A stretch of 64,000 nt of DNA from Anseranas semipalmata (lineage: Eukaryota > Chordata > Aves > Anseriformes > Anseranatidae), in the NCBI GenBank assembly GCA_013399115.1, contig VXAA01004237.1:65088-129087 (forward strand), given 5' to 3'. The position numbers were made by a program, and so were the translations under genes. Below are positions 34,730-48,500 of the stretch, one piece after another (the first letter of the stretch is position 1; each line of letters starts with the position of its first letter). The notes beneath the pieces are model-generated. The model ran no database searches. It was given only the letters and a program-made list of their open reading frames with translations, and was not told where the DNA came from.

Positions 34730-37700
34730 TTAAAGCTGCACAGCTTTTTTTGATCAATTCAGGACCCTGGCCTCCTTTCAGAAATATAAATTAATTACAT
34801 TTAAGATTTTGGGACTTCTGAGCTGTCAAACTTTTGTGTCCCCTTAATGGTTTTTCTTCATTCACTTAGATTGTTTTGCCTAAGGTAAGGTTTTTGGGGG
34901 TCTGTGTGAAAAAGCTGAAGAATTGCGATGATCACAGCAAATCGACACATACCACATTGGAGCTGATAGCTTACCCACTAACAGCACACAAATAAGATGT
35001 GATCTTCTCTGTGATGTCCCTAAACCCAGAGTATTTCTACACATTGTTGCTTTTGTATTCAATTTTCACTTGAAACTTCTGAGAGATCACTCTCTGCGTT
35101 ACAGTCAGCCAAGCCATTCTAATAACGGCATTTTCTCTTCCATGCAATTCCAGAGGTAGAACCATTGATCAAAAGTTGGAGGTTTAATTTCCCTTGTAGG
35201 AAAATCTTGAGGCAGACCTCTTCTAAAGATGGAACTGCAGCCTAGCACTTCCAGTATAAACATTAAAACACCAGACTTAACTTTTCCTGAGATATATCTT
35301 AATCATGGGGAAGGTAAAATGTGGAAAAAAAATAATTAGAGTGGTGTCAGGTGAGTGCTAGGGTGCTGAGACTGGATATGCAAAGAAAAGCCATCTAACG
35401 AACTCAATTCACTTTTTGATCAGAGTTATGTTCAACATTATAATCTGGGAATCTTCTGAGTGTGAAGCTTCAATGAGGAGCTCTTACAACATTTCCTGAG
35501 ATTTGCTGATCTCAGGAAATAAAAGACTGGACTGAATCTTAAGATTTTGGACAGCTTCGTAGTAGGAGGACAAATCTCTTCTGAAGTAAGTACATACACC
35601 AGTAGACCCTTGTTGCCTCAAAGAATAAGCATGACTTCTATCAGATGAATTCTGTGGGAAATTTGTTATTACAAAACAAGGATATGTATGGATAGGATAG
35701 GATATGCATACACAACATAAAAATATAACTAGTTCCTCTCAACAGGGAGTTAGTAGGAAGATACTACCTTAATTAAAAGTTGCTATTGTTAGAAAACAGC
35801 ATGTCAGAGTTTCTTGGGTTGGAAAATTTATTACCGCACACTTTGTGCAAAGCTGCCAGCAGATGATGAGGGAGGTGCTCTTGTAGGTGTCAGGGCTTCC
35901 TGACCTAGCCACTTGAGGGGTCCCTGAGGCAAGGTCCTGCTGCTGTTCCTGTTCCAGGTGTAACTGATGTGGAGAGGGATGAGGGTGCAAACATGGGCAG
36001 TATCGTGTTTAGAAAGGCCCTACTGCTTTACATCCATATCTTTTAGCATCAAAGGTAGCGGTAGGATGACTTGCAGTTGCAAAATGTGTTAGAGCCAGCT
36101 GGCTAACCTTCAAGCACATTAACAGTTAGGTGATGCCAACGAATTGGAAAGTAACCCAAAGTAATAGCTGATATGGCAGTATTCCAAATGGCAGAGACGT
36201 ATCTGCCATCTTGAAGGCCCACAACGTGTTAGATTGGCATGTTTTTGGAAGTTCAGACAGAGGGAATTTGCAAAGAAAATTTCTTCCACTATTTGCACTT
36301 TTTAAGAAAATTTCAGATTTGCTTTTTGAGGGTAGGTCTCATTGCTGTCAGCAATCTTAGTGACACTGTCAAGGGCTTCAGGTTATTAGAGCTATCAAAA
36401 AGGTTCAAGAGAAAGTTGATCCAACAGGTCAAAAGCTAATTGTGTTCTCAGACTCATAATCTGCTTTCTATGATTAATTCCACATAACAAATGACTCAGG
36501 CTTTGGAATAGTTGCAGTTTTCAAGTGACTTTAAAATTAAGCCCTACAGGTGGGGTATGTCGGATTCATGCAGTAAACCATTTTAAGTACAAGGCTAAAG
36601 GCTATCAGTCATGAGTAGAGAAGAAGAAACGAGAAAAGATGCAAAAGAAAACTGAGAACTTCTCTAAGATGTGCACAGAAGAATGAGGAAATCAGAGTTT
36701 TAACTGGTTTTAAGGTCACACTAATTACAATGGGGATTTTACTCACATGCATGAAGTAAGCTAAAGGCTTACAAAGACATCCAAATGCAATAGCACAGTA
36801 CACGCAAACACGCATTGAAGTGTATAGGGACCTTGAGACCACAAGGGTTCTTGTAAAGTTATCTGCCTTTCTAGACACAACAGAATTTTAACATGGTATT
36901 GCTAATCTGAAACAGTCCAAGTTGGAACTAACATTTAGTACCTCTGTGTTCATGTCTTCCCAAGTGACAGACTGAAATGCCTTGGAATCCTGTCAGTCTA
37001 CAAACGAGATATTTGTCAACTCTGATTTGGGGAGGAGTGACTTTACATACTCATTTGAAGAGGAACAGCCAGATGTTCTCAAGAACATCTCTGTTGAAGC
37101 TGAAGTTAGAGTTCGGGATTTGTAAATCAAGGCAGGGTTTGGTAGCTACACGCTCTTGTTGCATATATTGTGACTGCTCTGGCTTGGAAAAACCTCTCAA
37201 GATACCTACGAATCTCTTTCAATCTGTATAGCTACAGCAGCACCAGCCAGCATTGATGACTTTGCTGTCTTTTTGAGAAGCTTCTATAAAGACAGCTCCT
37301 AATGTTCATTACTTTTAAACCTCATTAAAAATTCCATGTTTATAATCTGTTTGTAATTAAGAATGAGAGAACTTCAAGCCTGATTAATTATATGCAGAAT
37401 ACCCTGCCATTCCCATCTCATTTTGAGGGGAAAAAATGTAACAAAAAAAGAATCAAAATGGCTTGCTTTCTAATGTCATTGTGATTGCTATTTATTTGAT
37501 CTGTTTTGCATTCACAGTTTTGGAAAAATGAACATGAGCTGGCCTGGCTCATTTTATATATATATTTTTTAAGATACTGCAGACAAAGGTTTATATTCAT
37601 AAAATGCATTCTTTTAATTTTTCAAGGAAATGCCAATTCTACATTAATATATCTAAATTCAGATCATACTTAAGTGACAAATGTCCCTTTGTAATTATTT

Positions 37701-38839
37701 CATAGAATCATCCTGTTTTTCAACTATGTACGTGTACCCCGGCTGGTGGGGGGATGTCAGTTCAGCAATGTGCTACGCATAGGAAGGTTTTGCAATGAAC
37801 TCATTGCAAACTGGGGCTTTCCTTGACATACCAGGAGAAGGGGAGTCAGGAATAAGTTATTACACATTAAAGCAAAAAAGATTCTGTTCCACATGGCCTA
37901 AAAATATTGAAGATATAATTGAGCCATTAGCATGTTTCTTGTGATAATAATCATTATAGTCCTATTCAAATAAGCTTGGTTTTCACAGGTATCCGCCATA
38001 ATGTTCAACCTGAATCAGGAAACAAGTATTTTCTAGGAATTACTTGCTTATGGTTTTGCCAGTAATCATTAAGTCTTAGCTACAAAGTTTCAAAGCAAGT
38101 TTAGTGCCTACTGAAAGACTTTTATTTCAAAACTTTTGCTGGCAGAACAATAAGTGAAAAATGTATATATCAGACCATACAGAACATGGTTTTTTTGTTT
38201 GTTTGTTTTTCCAATGAGCAGGAAGGTAGTCTGAGAACTAGTTGATATAATCAAAGCACAATTTGGTGAAGCACCATTTAATAGAATCACACAGTGCAAT
38301 TCTAAATAGGATTACAAAATGACCAATGTCCATTGGTTGGGACACTAGCTATAGGTTTGAATAAAACTGAAATAGAACCTGATGTTCACATTCAGTTCAT
38401 TCATAAAATGGTGGTTTGGCCTCTAGAATAGGGAGTGCTACCATTTTTGGTCACATGCCTATGTGCCATTGCACTTATGCTATCTTTAGTACTAGATAGT
38501 TTTTAGTTGCTCCTGAGATTTTTCTCTCTACTTAATAAATAGTTTTCATATGGGATCCATCTAGGTGAATGATCTGATCTCAGGTTTGATCCCTTCAGAG
38601 TTTTATATATAGTATTGCAAATAAAAAGCAAAGAAAAAACAGTTTTTGGCTGACACAGCAAGAATTCTTAAAATTATTACATTTTTGGCTGTGATTTTTC
38701 TCATCTTAGAGATTTGTTCAAGCTGACCTGAAGAAAATTGCCCATTACAATTATGCTTATATTATAAATTAATATTAAAGAGTGGGAGATAGGTAATGAA
38801 ATGCAAACCCCTTATCATGGATTTATTCAGAACAGATTG

Positions 38840-39125
38840 ATGTCATATTTTATGACATAAATAGAGGTGCCAGCCTGGCTGAGAATCACGCAAGAGAATT
38901 CACACAGGCAGCAGGTCCAGAGGCATCTCTGAAATCCAGGTAGGTTCCCTGTAGCCGCTGACCATCCGTCCCCGTCAGCCGTATGAAGGCAAGGCAGCAT
39001 CTCCAGGAGGCTGCGTTTTGGCCTGAGCATTCTGCAGACTTCTTGCAACCTGAGCTCGCTGGCTCGCACATCAGATAGAAGCGGAGCGGCGGAGGTGCAG
39101 AGCACATTCCTTTCTGCTAGCGCGT
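38840..39125 (+). promoter_or_regulatory. NEXN: Possible alternative NEXN promoter
   Basis: This short patch has about a dozen CpGs in AT-rich surroundings, starting some 600 bases upstream of the exon with the nexilin start codon. At its left edge lies a perfect palindrome, TGTCATA-TTT-TATGACA (38841-38857), running into a TATA-like ACATAAATAG. A donor CCAG|GTAGGT follows at 38940. An MCAT (TEAD) motif CATTCCT lies at 39105-39111. These are suggestive of a muscle-type promoter with its own small first exon, but none is proof. Confidence 0.35.
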
Positions 39126-39451
39126 GTATTGAGAAAAACAGCTTCGTAACACACCAGGCAGCCAGCGCTTGGCTTAGAGTTCTGACTTTTTTCTTTTTTT
39201 TTTCAAATGGAAATTAAAAACCAATATCTAGGATTATATAGAAGGGTTATGAGCATGAATAGTGAATCATAAGCTTGTTCTTTTAATTACTGTTGCATTC
39301 TTAGAACCTATTCATGTCTTCAAGAGCCTCAAAGGACCAAATGAAATTGTGATACCTCAGTTTCAGCCCATGCAAACTTATTTACACGAAAATGGTAAAA
39401 GCATCATTTAAAAGGAAAAGAAAAGAATATAACTACTACTGTCTCTTTCAG

Positions 39452-39533
39452 GTAGAAACTGAAAGCAATCTTAAACATACCAGGTGCAGAGCAGAACACA
39501 GTAGCCATGAATGACATTGCACAGAAAACTGAG
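39452..39533 (+). CDS. NEXN: NEXN exon 2, start codon
   Basis: The acceptor is CTCTTTCAG at 39443-39451. The 5'UTR part is 39452-39506, and ATG lies at 39507 in the context GCCATGA. It encodes MNDIAQKTE, then the donor GAG|GTATGT. A second, weaker acceptor (ATACCAG at 39477-39483) would only shorten the 5'UTR. Confidence 0.9.
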
Positions 39534-42500
39534 GTATGTACCAATTTTAAAGTAATCAAAGGAATATAGCAATTTACAACTGATGCTTGTAAAAAGAGTA
39601 ATTACAAACAATTGTAAAAGACAATTATATTGTAAGTCTGGCTTGTAGTGCTTTTATTTTAAGACAATAGGAGGGTACTAGCTTAAGGAAGACCATCTGA
39701 TTTGATAGAATGTCTGAAATACCTTCTTACCGGTATTAAAAACAAAGGATGAATGCAAAATAAAGGTAACAAAATACGAGGAAACTTTAAATGTTGGGGG
39801 AAATTGAGAGCAACATTTACATCTGATTCTAAAATTTAAATATTAGGCTAGTTAAAATATTTCTTCTTATGCCTTGATTCATTGAGTAACAGGAACAAAA
39901 GCAAATACATCATTACACTATTCACTGTTGGTTTAGGTGGAAAATATGAACCACAAAATATTTTCAGCCAGTTTTCTCTGCACTAGTGTATTGACAGCAT
40001 TTCTGTAGTCACTGCAGTAAAAAGAGAAAAAACTTCATAGTAGTTCTGAAAAGTAGGTACTTCCCTTACTGTTTGGACACAATCAGATTAAGCATTGGCA
40101 AAGAAGTGTCCGTTGGTTTTATCAGTAGCAGATTCCTGCAAGGCCAGTGATCTTGACATTTTATAATGTAAAATCTCTAGACTTCTGAGTTTCTCTTTAA
40201 AAAGTGAAGTCTATAACATATTGGAAGTTTTAAATGAACTAATAGTACCATTTATGTAACTATGTATGGATGTTGAGGAGTTGCAGAACACATATTTTAT
40301 TACATCTGTGTGTTTACATTTATTTTAAATGTGGTGGTAGGGGTAGAGAGCTTCTTCGAGTGCTTATGATTCCAAAGCAACAATATAAATCTGTATATAA
40401 ATTTTAAACACACAGAAATTCAAAGTGTACACTTACATATATACATATATGAATCATATACATATGTAATATACTTAGTTATGTGGCTATTCATTATGGT
40501 TACTCATAGTCTAAGTTTCATACAATGCTAAATGTTTGGGATATTTTAGTGTTTATTACTGTTTAGTTATGAACAAATACTTAATGGATGATAGCTAGTG
40601 GCACAAAGTTCATAATCCCAAATGCACTTTTATGTTCTACATTCTTTCTAATCCAATCTGTCGGACCATTTCTATTCATCTGTTTCAACTTTCTTTTTCT
40701 TATCTTCATTTCTTCTGTATCTTCACAAGATTCTGCTTTCTTCATCTAAACCCGTCCAAAAATCCTATGTGCCCAAGCTTCACAAGGGTGATGTAAAGGA
40801 TAAATTTGAAGCCATGCAGAAAGCAAGGGAAGAAAGAAATCAAAGGAGATCTAGAGATGAAAAGCAAAGAAGAAAAGAACAATATGTTAGAGAGAGAGAA
40901 TGGAACAGGAGAAAGCAGGAGGTTATTTTCTTTGCAAATATTTTGTGTTATTTTAATATTCAATATTATATGTGAAAATCTTTTCACATTATTTTAAGAC
41001 AATAATGTTGGAATTTTATTTAAGGTATAAAGATGGTTCACTTTCTGTTTTTCATCAACTAGATGAAAGAACTCCTTGCATCTGATGATGATGATGACAC
41101 AAAATCATCTAAGATGGACAAAGGTTATGTTCCAAAGCTAATAGGTAAGGGAGGCCCAAGTTTAAAGGCCACATACTTCATTACATAAGTATTAGATCTA
41201 GCTCCTGAATTATGTATTTCATATTCACAGGAACTGTTAAAGGCAAGTTTGCAGAAATGGAGAAGCAAAGGCAAGAAGAAGAAAGAAAAAGAACGGAAGA
41301 AGAAAGAAAGCGCAGAATTGAACAAGATATGATTGAGAAAAGAAAAATTCAAAGAGAATTAGCAAAAAAAGCACAGGAGGTATGTTCATCTGATCAAAAT
41401 AGGATATAACTGCAAACAGAACAGAGAAGTTTTGTATTCATCAGCAGAAATATTTGGTCTTAAGATTTCTGATAGTAGTGGTTTACATAGGAGATGCTGG
41501 ATGGGATGGAAGTGGGGAAGAAAGTGAAGATAAAGATTCTCTGAACAATCCTTAGGCTAACAATTTTTTAAGCTTGAGTTATAGATAAGACCAGGCAGGC
41601 ATAAATGCGGTAGGAATATGAATCAGGCACAAGTTTTAGTGTCATATGCATTTAAGAGTTTATAGAATTTACAGAACTAGTTTGAAAATGTTTCTTTGAT
41701 TTATCAACCTTTATTTTAGACAAGTTTTGCTTATAAATTAGTGGGTACAGTTAAGTGGTAGATAAACTGAGGCAAGCAAGATGTGTGAAAATGACCTTGT
41801 CAGACAAAAATATAAAGATACTAATACAGTAAAAATCACGATTATTCAGATCATGTTTTATTCCTTTGTCACTTTGTGAATTGTTATTGCATCTATATGT
41901 GAACAGACTCCAACATTTTTGATGCAGCTAGCAAAAATTTTGTCTTTTGTAAAATTTTGCATTGGGGCATCATATTCAGTTCCTTTTGTAAGTTTTCTTC
42001 AGTGCTGCAAATACTGCACTGAAAGTAAACATCTAAATGATAGACTAGAACCATAAGCAAATTTTTAACAAAAAAAGCTAGCAATACTTAATTTAGGTCT
42101 TTTTGTTGTTGTTGTTTTGGTAAGAAACAGTGCTCTAGGAGGAGTCAGTTTCAACAAGGACTTGGTTAGTATTTTCTACTAAGACTTTTAACATTGTTAT
42201 ATTTCCTGTTAAAAGTACAGTTTTATCTGGCATATATTTAATTTACTTTGAAAGGCAGAATTATATACCATGTAGAATTTTAGAAAGTATGTTAGTTTTA
42301 TACACTAACATTATACTAAGATACCAATATGAAGCAAATACAATAGACTTTTTGCAGGGAGTTGAGGGGAAGACAATATCACTAAGATCAGACATAATCA
42401 ATAAGCTTGCTTTAGTTTTTTTGTTTGTTTTACACAATTCTGGAGTGCTTACATGAAGAATGGACATCTAAAGCATTCTTGGTTCATCTCTGAAGTGTTA

Positions 42501-45500
42501 AGAATGTTTTAACATGCTTTCCATATGATGTTTTGGTGTCACGTTTCCTCTTCCTCAACTAGCTAATCTGAAGTATTCCAACAAAGGTTCAATCATTACC
42601 GTCTCTGTGAATTTAAGTGCTACATACATATCACTGATACAAAAAGAATTTCCAGTTCTTTGTTTGCAAATCTAAGGCAAAGAGCCAAAGTAATGTAATT
42701 ATATGAAATTCTCATTTAATAGATTGATGACTTAAACAATACGGGAACTGAATCAGCAGCAGAGGTAATCAGATTTTTTTTAAAGAAATGTTCACCTACA
42801 TTTTTATTCACTTTGTTTTATTATTATAATATGGGCTGGGAAAAGTTAGAAAAGGGCACACCTGCTTTATTCAACCAGGGAGCTAAGAAATTTTTAAAGC
42901 ATACAGAAGCGTATATCTGCACTTAAAGTCAATTTATTTAAGTTTGAAATAGAGTCTGAAGTGTGAATAATTTGTGGTTAGGAGAGTTAAGAACACCTCA
43001 GATGTAAATATTCAAAGCCACCAGAATGATCTGAGGCATACTGGCAATGATACTCTAAGTCCTCTGGCTTTGGAAAGTATCATCATAAAGCTCTTTGCCT
43101 TAAGCTCGACCTTTAAAGGGGATTTTGTCAACATACAGATGTTTGAACACCGTAGTCAACTGCTTAGTCATTTTTTTATTATTATTTAATGAATTAATTT
43201 AACATATGGGTTTGGATTTTTAAGTCTTGAAAATAAACATTTAATTTCAAAAATCTAGGCTTGAAGGTCCTATCATCTGTCACTAACACAAGAAAAACAT
43301 ATTCCTACTACAGTTGAAAAAACAAACTAACATTATGTTTAAGTTATTTGACGGTATCCTTGTTAATCATGATATTTTGTTAAACTTGGGTAAAGCATAT
43401 ATTGGCAAATAAATTGTGGAAATAATTTTGAAGCAGCAACATCCTTCAAAAACAAATTACTCTACTTGGCAAATTACACACTTCTAGAACCACTAGCCTA
43501 TTCCAACCACAATATATCCTTTAATATAAGACTGGAAGTAGTCTGTAACTACAATTTCTATGTATTCAAAATTTCACCTGTTCTTATCCAAACTGTGAAT
43601 ATTTATAACTAATAGTTAATGAAAATATGTAAAGAAATTAAAGAGTTTGCCAGCAGTTATGTTTAAAATACACTTTAGTCTTGATGCTCTTTAGATATTA
43701 CAAGAAAACTAGTGACTGTCACAGGTAGATAGGTTTATTCTTGTTATTACTCAGTACAAGTAATTCTTTTGGAAGCTTTGCTGCAAACAGGTAAATACCA
43801 CAGTTTGATGAAGAAATAAGTCTACCTTGAAGTCAAGCTTTACAAAAACGTAATAAATATCTTTTTGGACAGGAAGGGGATGATTCACTGCTGGTTACGG
43901 TAGTGCCTGTAAAACCCACCAAAACACCTGGGAAGATGAAAATAAACTTTGAAAACACAGGAAAAGAAAGAGCAGAACAAACAGACAGACAGGATGAAGA
44001 AATGAAGCTAAAATATGAGGAACAAAACCAATTCCTTAAGGAAACCAAGTGCCTTTCATTTGTCATGGTAAACTACTCATCTAAAAATACCTAAGAAATA
44101 AATATGTATTATTTAAAATGTAACTACTTTATTTTTCTTACACAGGGTGAAAATCACGACAATGAAACACAAGAACCTCTGTCTTCTGGTAAGCTGAAAG
44201 TAACATTTGAAGAACTTGAAAGACAAAGACAGGAAAATCAAAGGCGGCAAGCAGAGGTAGAAGCAAAACAACGTTTAGAAGAGGAAAAACGCGCCTTTGA
44301 AGAAGCTAGACAGCAAATGGTAAATACATGTTTCATACATGTTACAGAATTCTCAGAGGATATGCCTTTACATTCTCTCCTGCATCTGATTCTTATTTTT
44401 CTTGCTGCCTAACTCTATTTCAAGCTGAAAACTGTATCACCACGAGTTTTTGAAATACATGTTTCTGCTCTTAGTTCGAACTCAGTAACCATTACTGGCA
44501 TAATTCTCTAGACATTCTTTAAGTAAAACCAGGAAATTTCTGTGTTTTAGATTTGTCAGCAACCTTACCAGTTTTTATATTGGCTTTAGTACCTTAAGCT
44601 GTAAATCCTCGAGAAGGAAATTAGTTGTCTGTGTTCATCTTGAATAGTACTTCATATGTTTCAGTAACCAATTTTTATGAGAACATCATGTAGTAACAGA
44701 ATGCTATTTCATATTCCCATATTTATTGTAAAATAAGATAAGAGGGAAGTGTAAACATCAATGACCATTCTTGGACAAAGAAGATCACTATATTGACTAT
44801 ATTTCAAAAAAGTTCAAGAAATTAATACTCAAGGGAAAAAAAAAAAACAAAAAAACAAACGCAACACAGAACCACCAGAAAGCTGAAACTCTGAAATTCC
44901 CAACTGGTCCAAATTGGGAGGATTCTAGGTTTAAGCAGATGCCAAAATTGTAGTTTACCCCCCTTGAAAAATCATTTAGCCTTTCCACAACAATAACCTT
45001 GGCATTACATCAATAATGGACTTTTTTTTCTTTTGGGGTGGGGATACTAGTAAAGGAGAAGAGGAAAGATAATGAAGGAGAGAGAACTTTGTGAAGTTAC
45101 TGTAGCACTTCTAATTGAAGTTCTGTTCACATCTCCCACCCTTACATATCTCCATTTGTTAACCAAGTAATATAAAAGTGTGACAACTGAATTTACAAAT
45201 TCAAACAAAAAAGAAGACACCCCTGTGGTCTTTTTTGACCATGCAGTTTTATCTGGTATCAGTGGTTGCCAAAATTTGAAGTCAAAAGTTTTCTTAAAGG
45301 AACAGTCCAGCAGTTCAGGTCCTTCAGTTCTTTCTTTCCCCCCCCCTATGAATTCCGAATAAAAGACTCCTGTAATTCCCTCAACTGTCTACCCAACATA
45401 CCAGTCCCAGGCCTGCTTGCAGTAAGCAGATAGCTGGAATATCAATACTCTGACAGTTCCCAGTCAATTTCCACCATTTACAAAATAAGTATTCCATGAT

Positions 45501-48500
45501 ATATTCTGAAGATGGTTCATTCTTTTGTTCTTGATTGCAGTTTGCAAACCATGGGCTTCTCTTAGTGGATAGTGTTTACTGGAGACAAGCAATAGTGAAG
45601 TATCTCACTTCCCTTTCTTCAGTGATGATTAAATGTCTAAAAAGAAAAGAAACAAAAATGTCAGTCTGGATTAATACAAAATGTTAAATAATTTAATTTT
45701 GCTATAAAACTAGAGCATTTTTTTAAACTGATATGTGCATTGGTGGAAGTAATTTATATGCAAATAAAATAACTTGATGGCATAAAGGTCTATGAAAATG
45801 ATGTAAAGAAAGTGAATAGGGAGTAACTGTTCACAGTAAATAATCCAACCCTGAAACCATACAATAGATACTTAATTGTTTAGTCTTTTCCTGATAACAC
45901 ATTGTACTTCAAATTACATCTTCAAGTGATTTTAAAAAAATTATAGAAGTTAAAATATGTGATTCTGAAATACGTTTCCCTTCTCCCTCCCCTGGTTAAA
46001 ACCAAGTTTAAAAGGTTTCTTATAGGAACCAAACCATTGATATATTTTTTTTCCCCCAGGAGAAAAAAGCATTTATAAAAAATCGGAATGGAAACAACAG
46101 AGCATTTATTTACTATACAGAATATTTTTATGTTTGGATAAGGTTTTTCTACTTTTTTTCTTTTCCTGTTCTCTAAAGATAAATGAAGGTGGTGATGACG
46201 AATCTGAAAATTCTGGTAAAGAATTCCGTCCTGGTAAACTTAGGCTCAGTTTTGAGGAGATGGAAAGACAGAGGAGAGAAGAGGAAAAGCGGAAAGCGGA
46301 ACAAGATGCAAGACGACGCATAGAAGAAGAGAAAAGGGCATTTGCTGAAGCAAGGAAGAACATGGTATGGCATTTTGTTTAGTATTTAGTTTAATATTTT
46401 ACCTAAGTCTCCACACTGAACTAGAAAGCAGCTCTGTGAAAAGCTTTAAATACAGAGTTAGGAATATGCTTCAACTCCTTCATTAATTAGTTCACCCTAC
46501 TACCTACTAGAAGGTAGTGGGGTAAACTAATCAAGTTTGTTTACCAAAAATCACCACAGAACTATCCCTCCTCACAGCAACCCTAGAAAGGATTTCAAAT
46601 AATTTAATCAAAACCACATATTGTTTCCAAATGCTAGTATTATGCTAGATGCAACAAACATGGAAAGCAAAATGTCTTCAGAAGGAGGTTTTTGTTTTCA
46701 GCTGGGGGGACAGGGAGGATTCCTGTATCTTTAGTTCCACTTGTCCAAGTTAATCTCCCTGCATTTAAAGGGTGTCCACCAATCAGCTCTTACTTAAGTA
46801 TAATTAACGCCATACTAGAAAAATGCTCACTGCAAGTGCAAATTCTATAGTCATCTGTGGCCTTTTAGGAAGGACAAAATGAAAACGCTGAAGTCAGCTA
46901 ATTGATTTTTTTTTTTTTAATTGTATTTCATTACTTGTTCAGAGAAACAAAAAAGGCAACGTGTGGAATTTACTGTTAGAACAATTGTTAATATGGAACT
47001 TCGATCTGGAACAGATCCCTGTGATATGCAATGACAAAGATTATATCGAGGATAAATTTTCAGGAAGCAAGGATTGCCATACTGACCAAACCAGAAAACA
47101 GAGACAGATGCCTAATTTCAGAAGGTGGCAACATGTTACTTCTGTGGAATAACCCACCTATCTGGCAGTCTCTTCCTAAAACCTGTGTGGTTTTACTGGG
47201 AAAGAGCAACTGCATGCCTAATAAAATTATTTTCTTCATAACTCAAAGCAATGCTTGTGAAGCAAATTAAAGCTTTGTATGCCTATTAATACTGCTAGCA
47301 GTGCTCCCTCTGGCTGAAAACTGGGCTGAAGACAAGACCTCTACTCTGAAAGACTACCCAGAGAAATTACAATGTAAAGTTATACTTGCTATTGTACTGG
47401 TAAGCAATTACATAAAATGATTGTGGTCTGTCCACACCACCGAAGAGGGAACACAGAACCTTAAACCTCTGGAAAAAGGAGTGCTACTGGACTTCTGCCA
47501 TTACAATCATTATGAAAAGTCAGCAGACAATTCAAAGAAAGCAAAAAAATACATGCTGCCTTCCATTTTTTATTACTTTCTTGAGAACAGCTTTTTTCTG
47601 CCTCAGTGTAACAGGAACTTAAGCTTAAGTGTCCAGGCAAGAAAAATTTCACTGATTAAACAGTTTAATTCATTAGATGCAGCAGTCTGGAACTGCACGG
47701 TAAAAGCAGATAGTAAAGATGTCCAGTAGTCTAAAAAATTAACTTAAAATGTTTTCAGCACATACATGTTTGAAAATTTTCTCTTAATTAGTGTCCTGAA
47801 TATGAGTACCACATTTTCTTTTACTTGCAATAGAAAATATAAGCCCATGCTTTCCCTGTTTTCCACACCTACACAATGCAGCAGCAATGCTCAGATGTGT
47901 TTTTAAGCATTTTAAGAACACAGTCATCTTTTTCAGAAGTACTAAAACCTCACATTCATTTTTAAGCATTTAAATTAAGTAGTTATTTTAGAACCTTTCT
48001 CACGTTTATTCATTTTAATTCCATTTGGAAAAAATATACACAAACAGAAGTAATTACATTCGCTGGAAAACACAAAAGCTACCTCCTTTTGCAAGGATCT
48101 CCCTATTTCACATTTTCTTCTGCTACATTTATATTTTCAAGTTTTCCAACATCAACTTGATTCCTTTCAGACTGAAGCATTCATTTTCTTCGCTGTCAGC
48201 CTCTTTCCATTAGTGACTGCATAAAGAACGTGTCTCAGTATGAACAAAAAGTCATTCTAGTTTGTATCAATCACTGAAAATTGGCTGTCTGAACTGCAAA
48301 CTATTGCTATTACAGGACTGTTTCCCACCACTATCTGTTCCCAATTTGTAGAAAAACAAAACAAAACCATGGTGTCACTTCACAAAACATGGCTATAATA
48401 TTTACTGAACAAGGGCTTTGTGTGTCACAATTCAGCTGATTTTTTTTTTTTCCCTGTGTTCTTTAACCCGGAATAAGTTCACTTACTGTCTTTTCAAAGC

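Larger units (their letters stand above)
32500..39451 (+). other. NEXN: NEXN intron 1 (proposed)
   Basis: There are no exons of a known protein in this stretch. It contains a CpG-enriched area at about 33000-33600 with a 128-codon minus-strand open frame of unknown meaning, an imperfect tandem duplication of about 20 bases at 32858-32902, two long T runs (34670-34695 and 34699-34728), a perfect 12-base inverted repeat (35491-35520) and a small CpG-rich patch at 38840-39125. Its status as intron depends on the proposed first exon at 31255. Confidence 0.55.

Noticed and set aside
37700..37712. CATAGAATCAT, like a CR1 end
   Set aside because: The match is only 11 bases and the flanks do not continue the CR1 sequence.
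47421..47729. 102-codon open frame in NEXN intron 9
   Set aside because: No family resemblance, low-complexity Lys/Phe content and no splice context.
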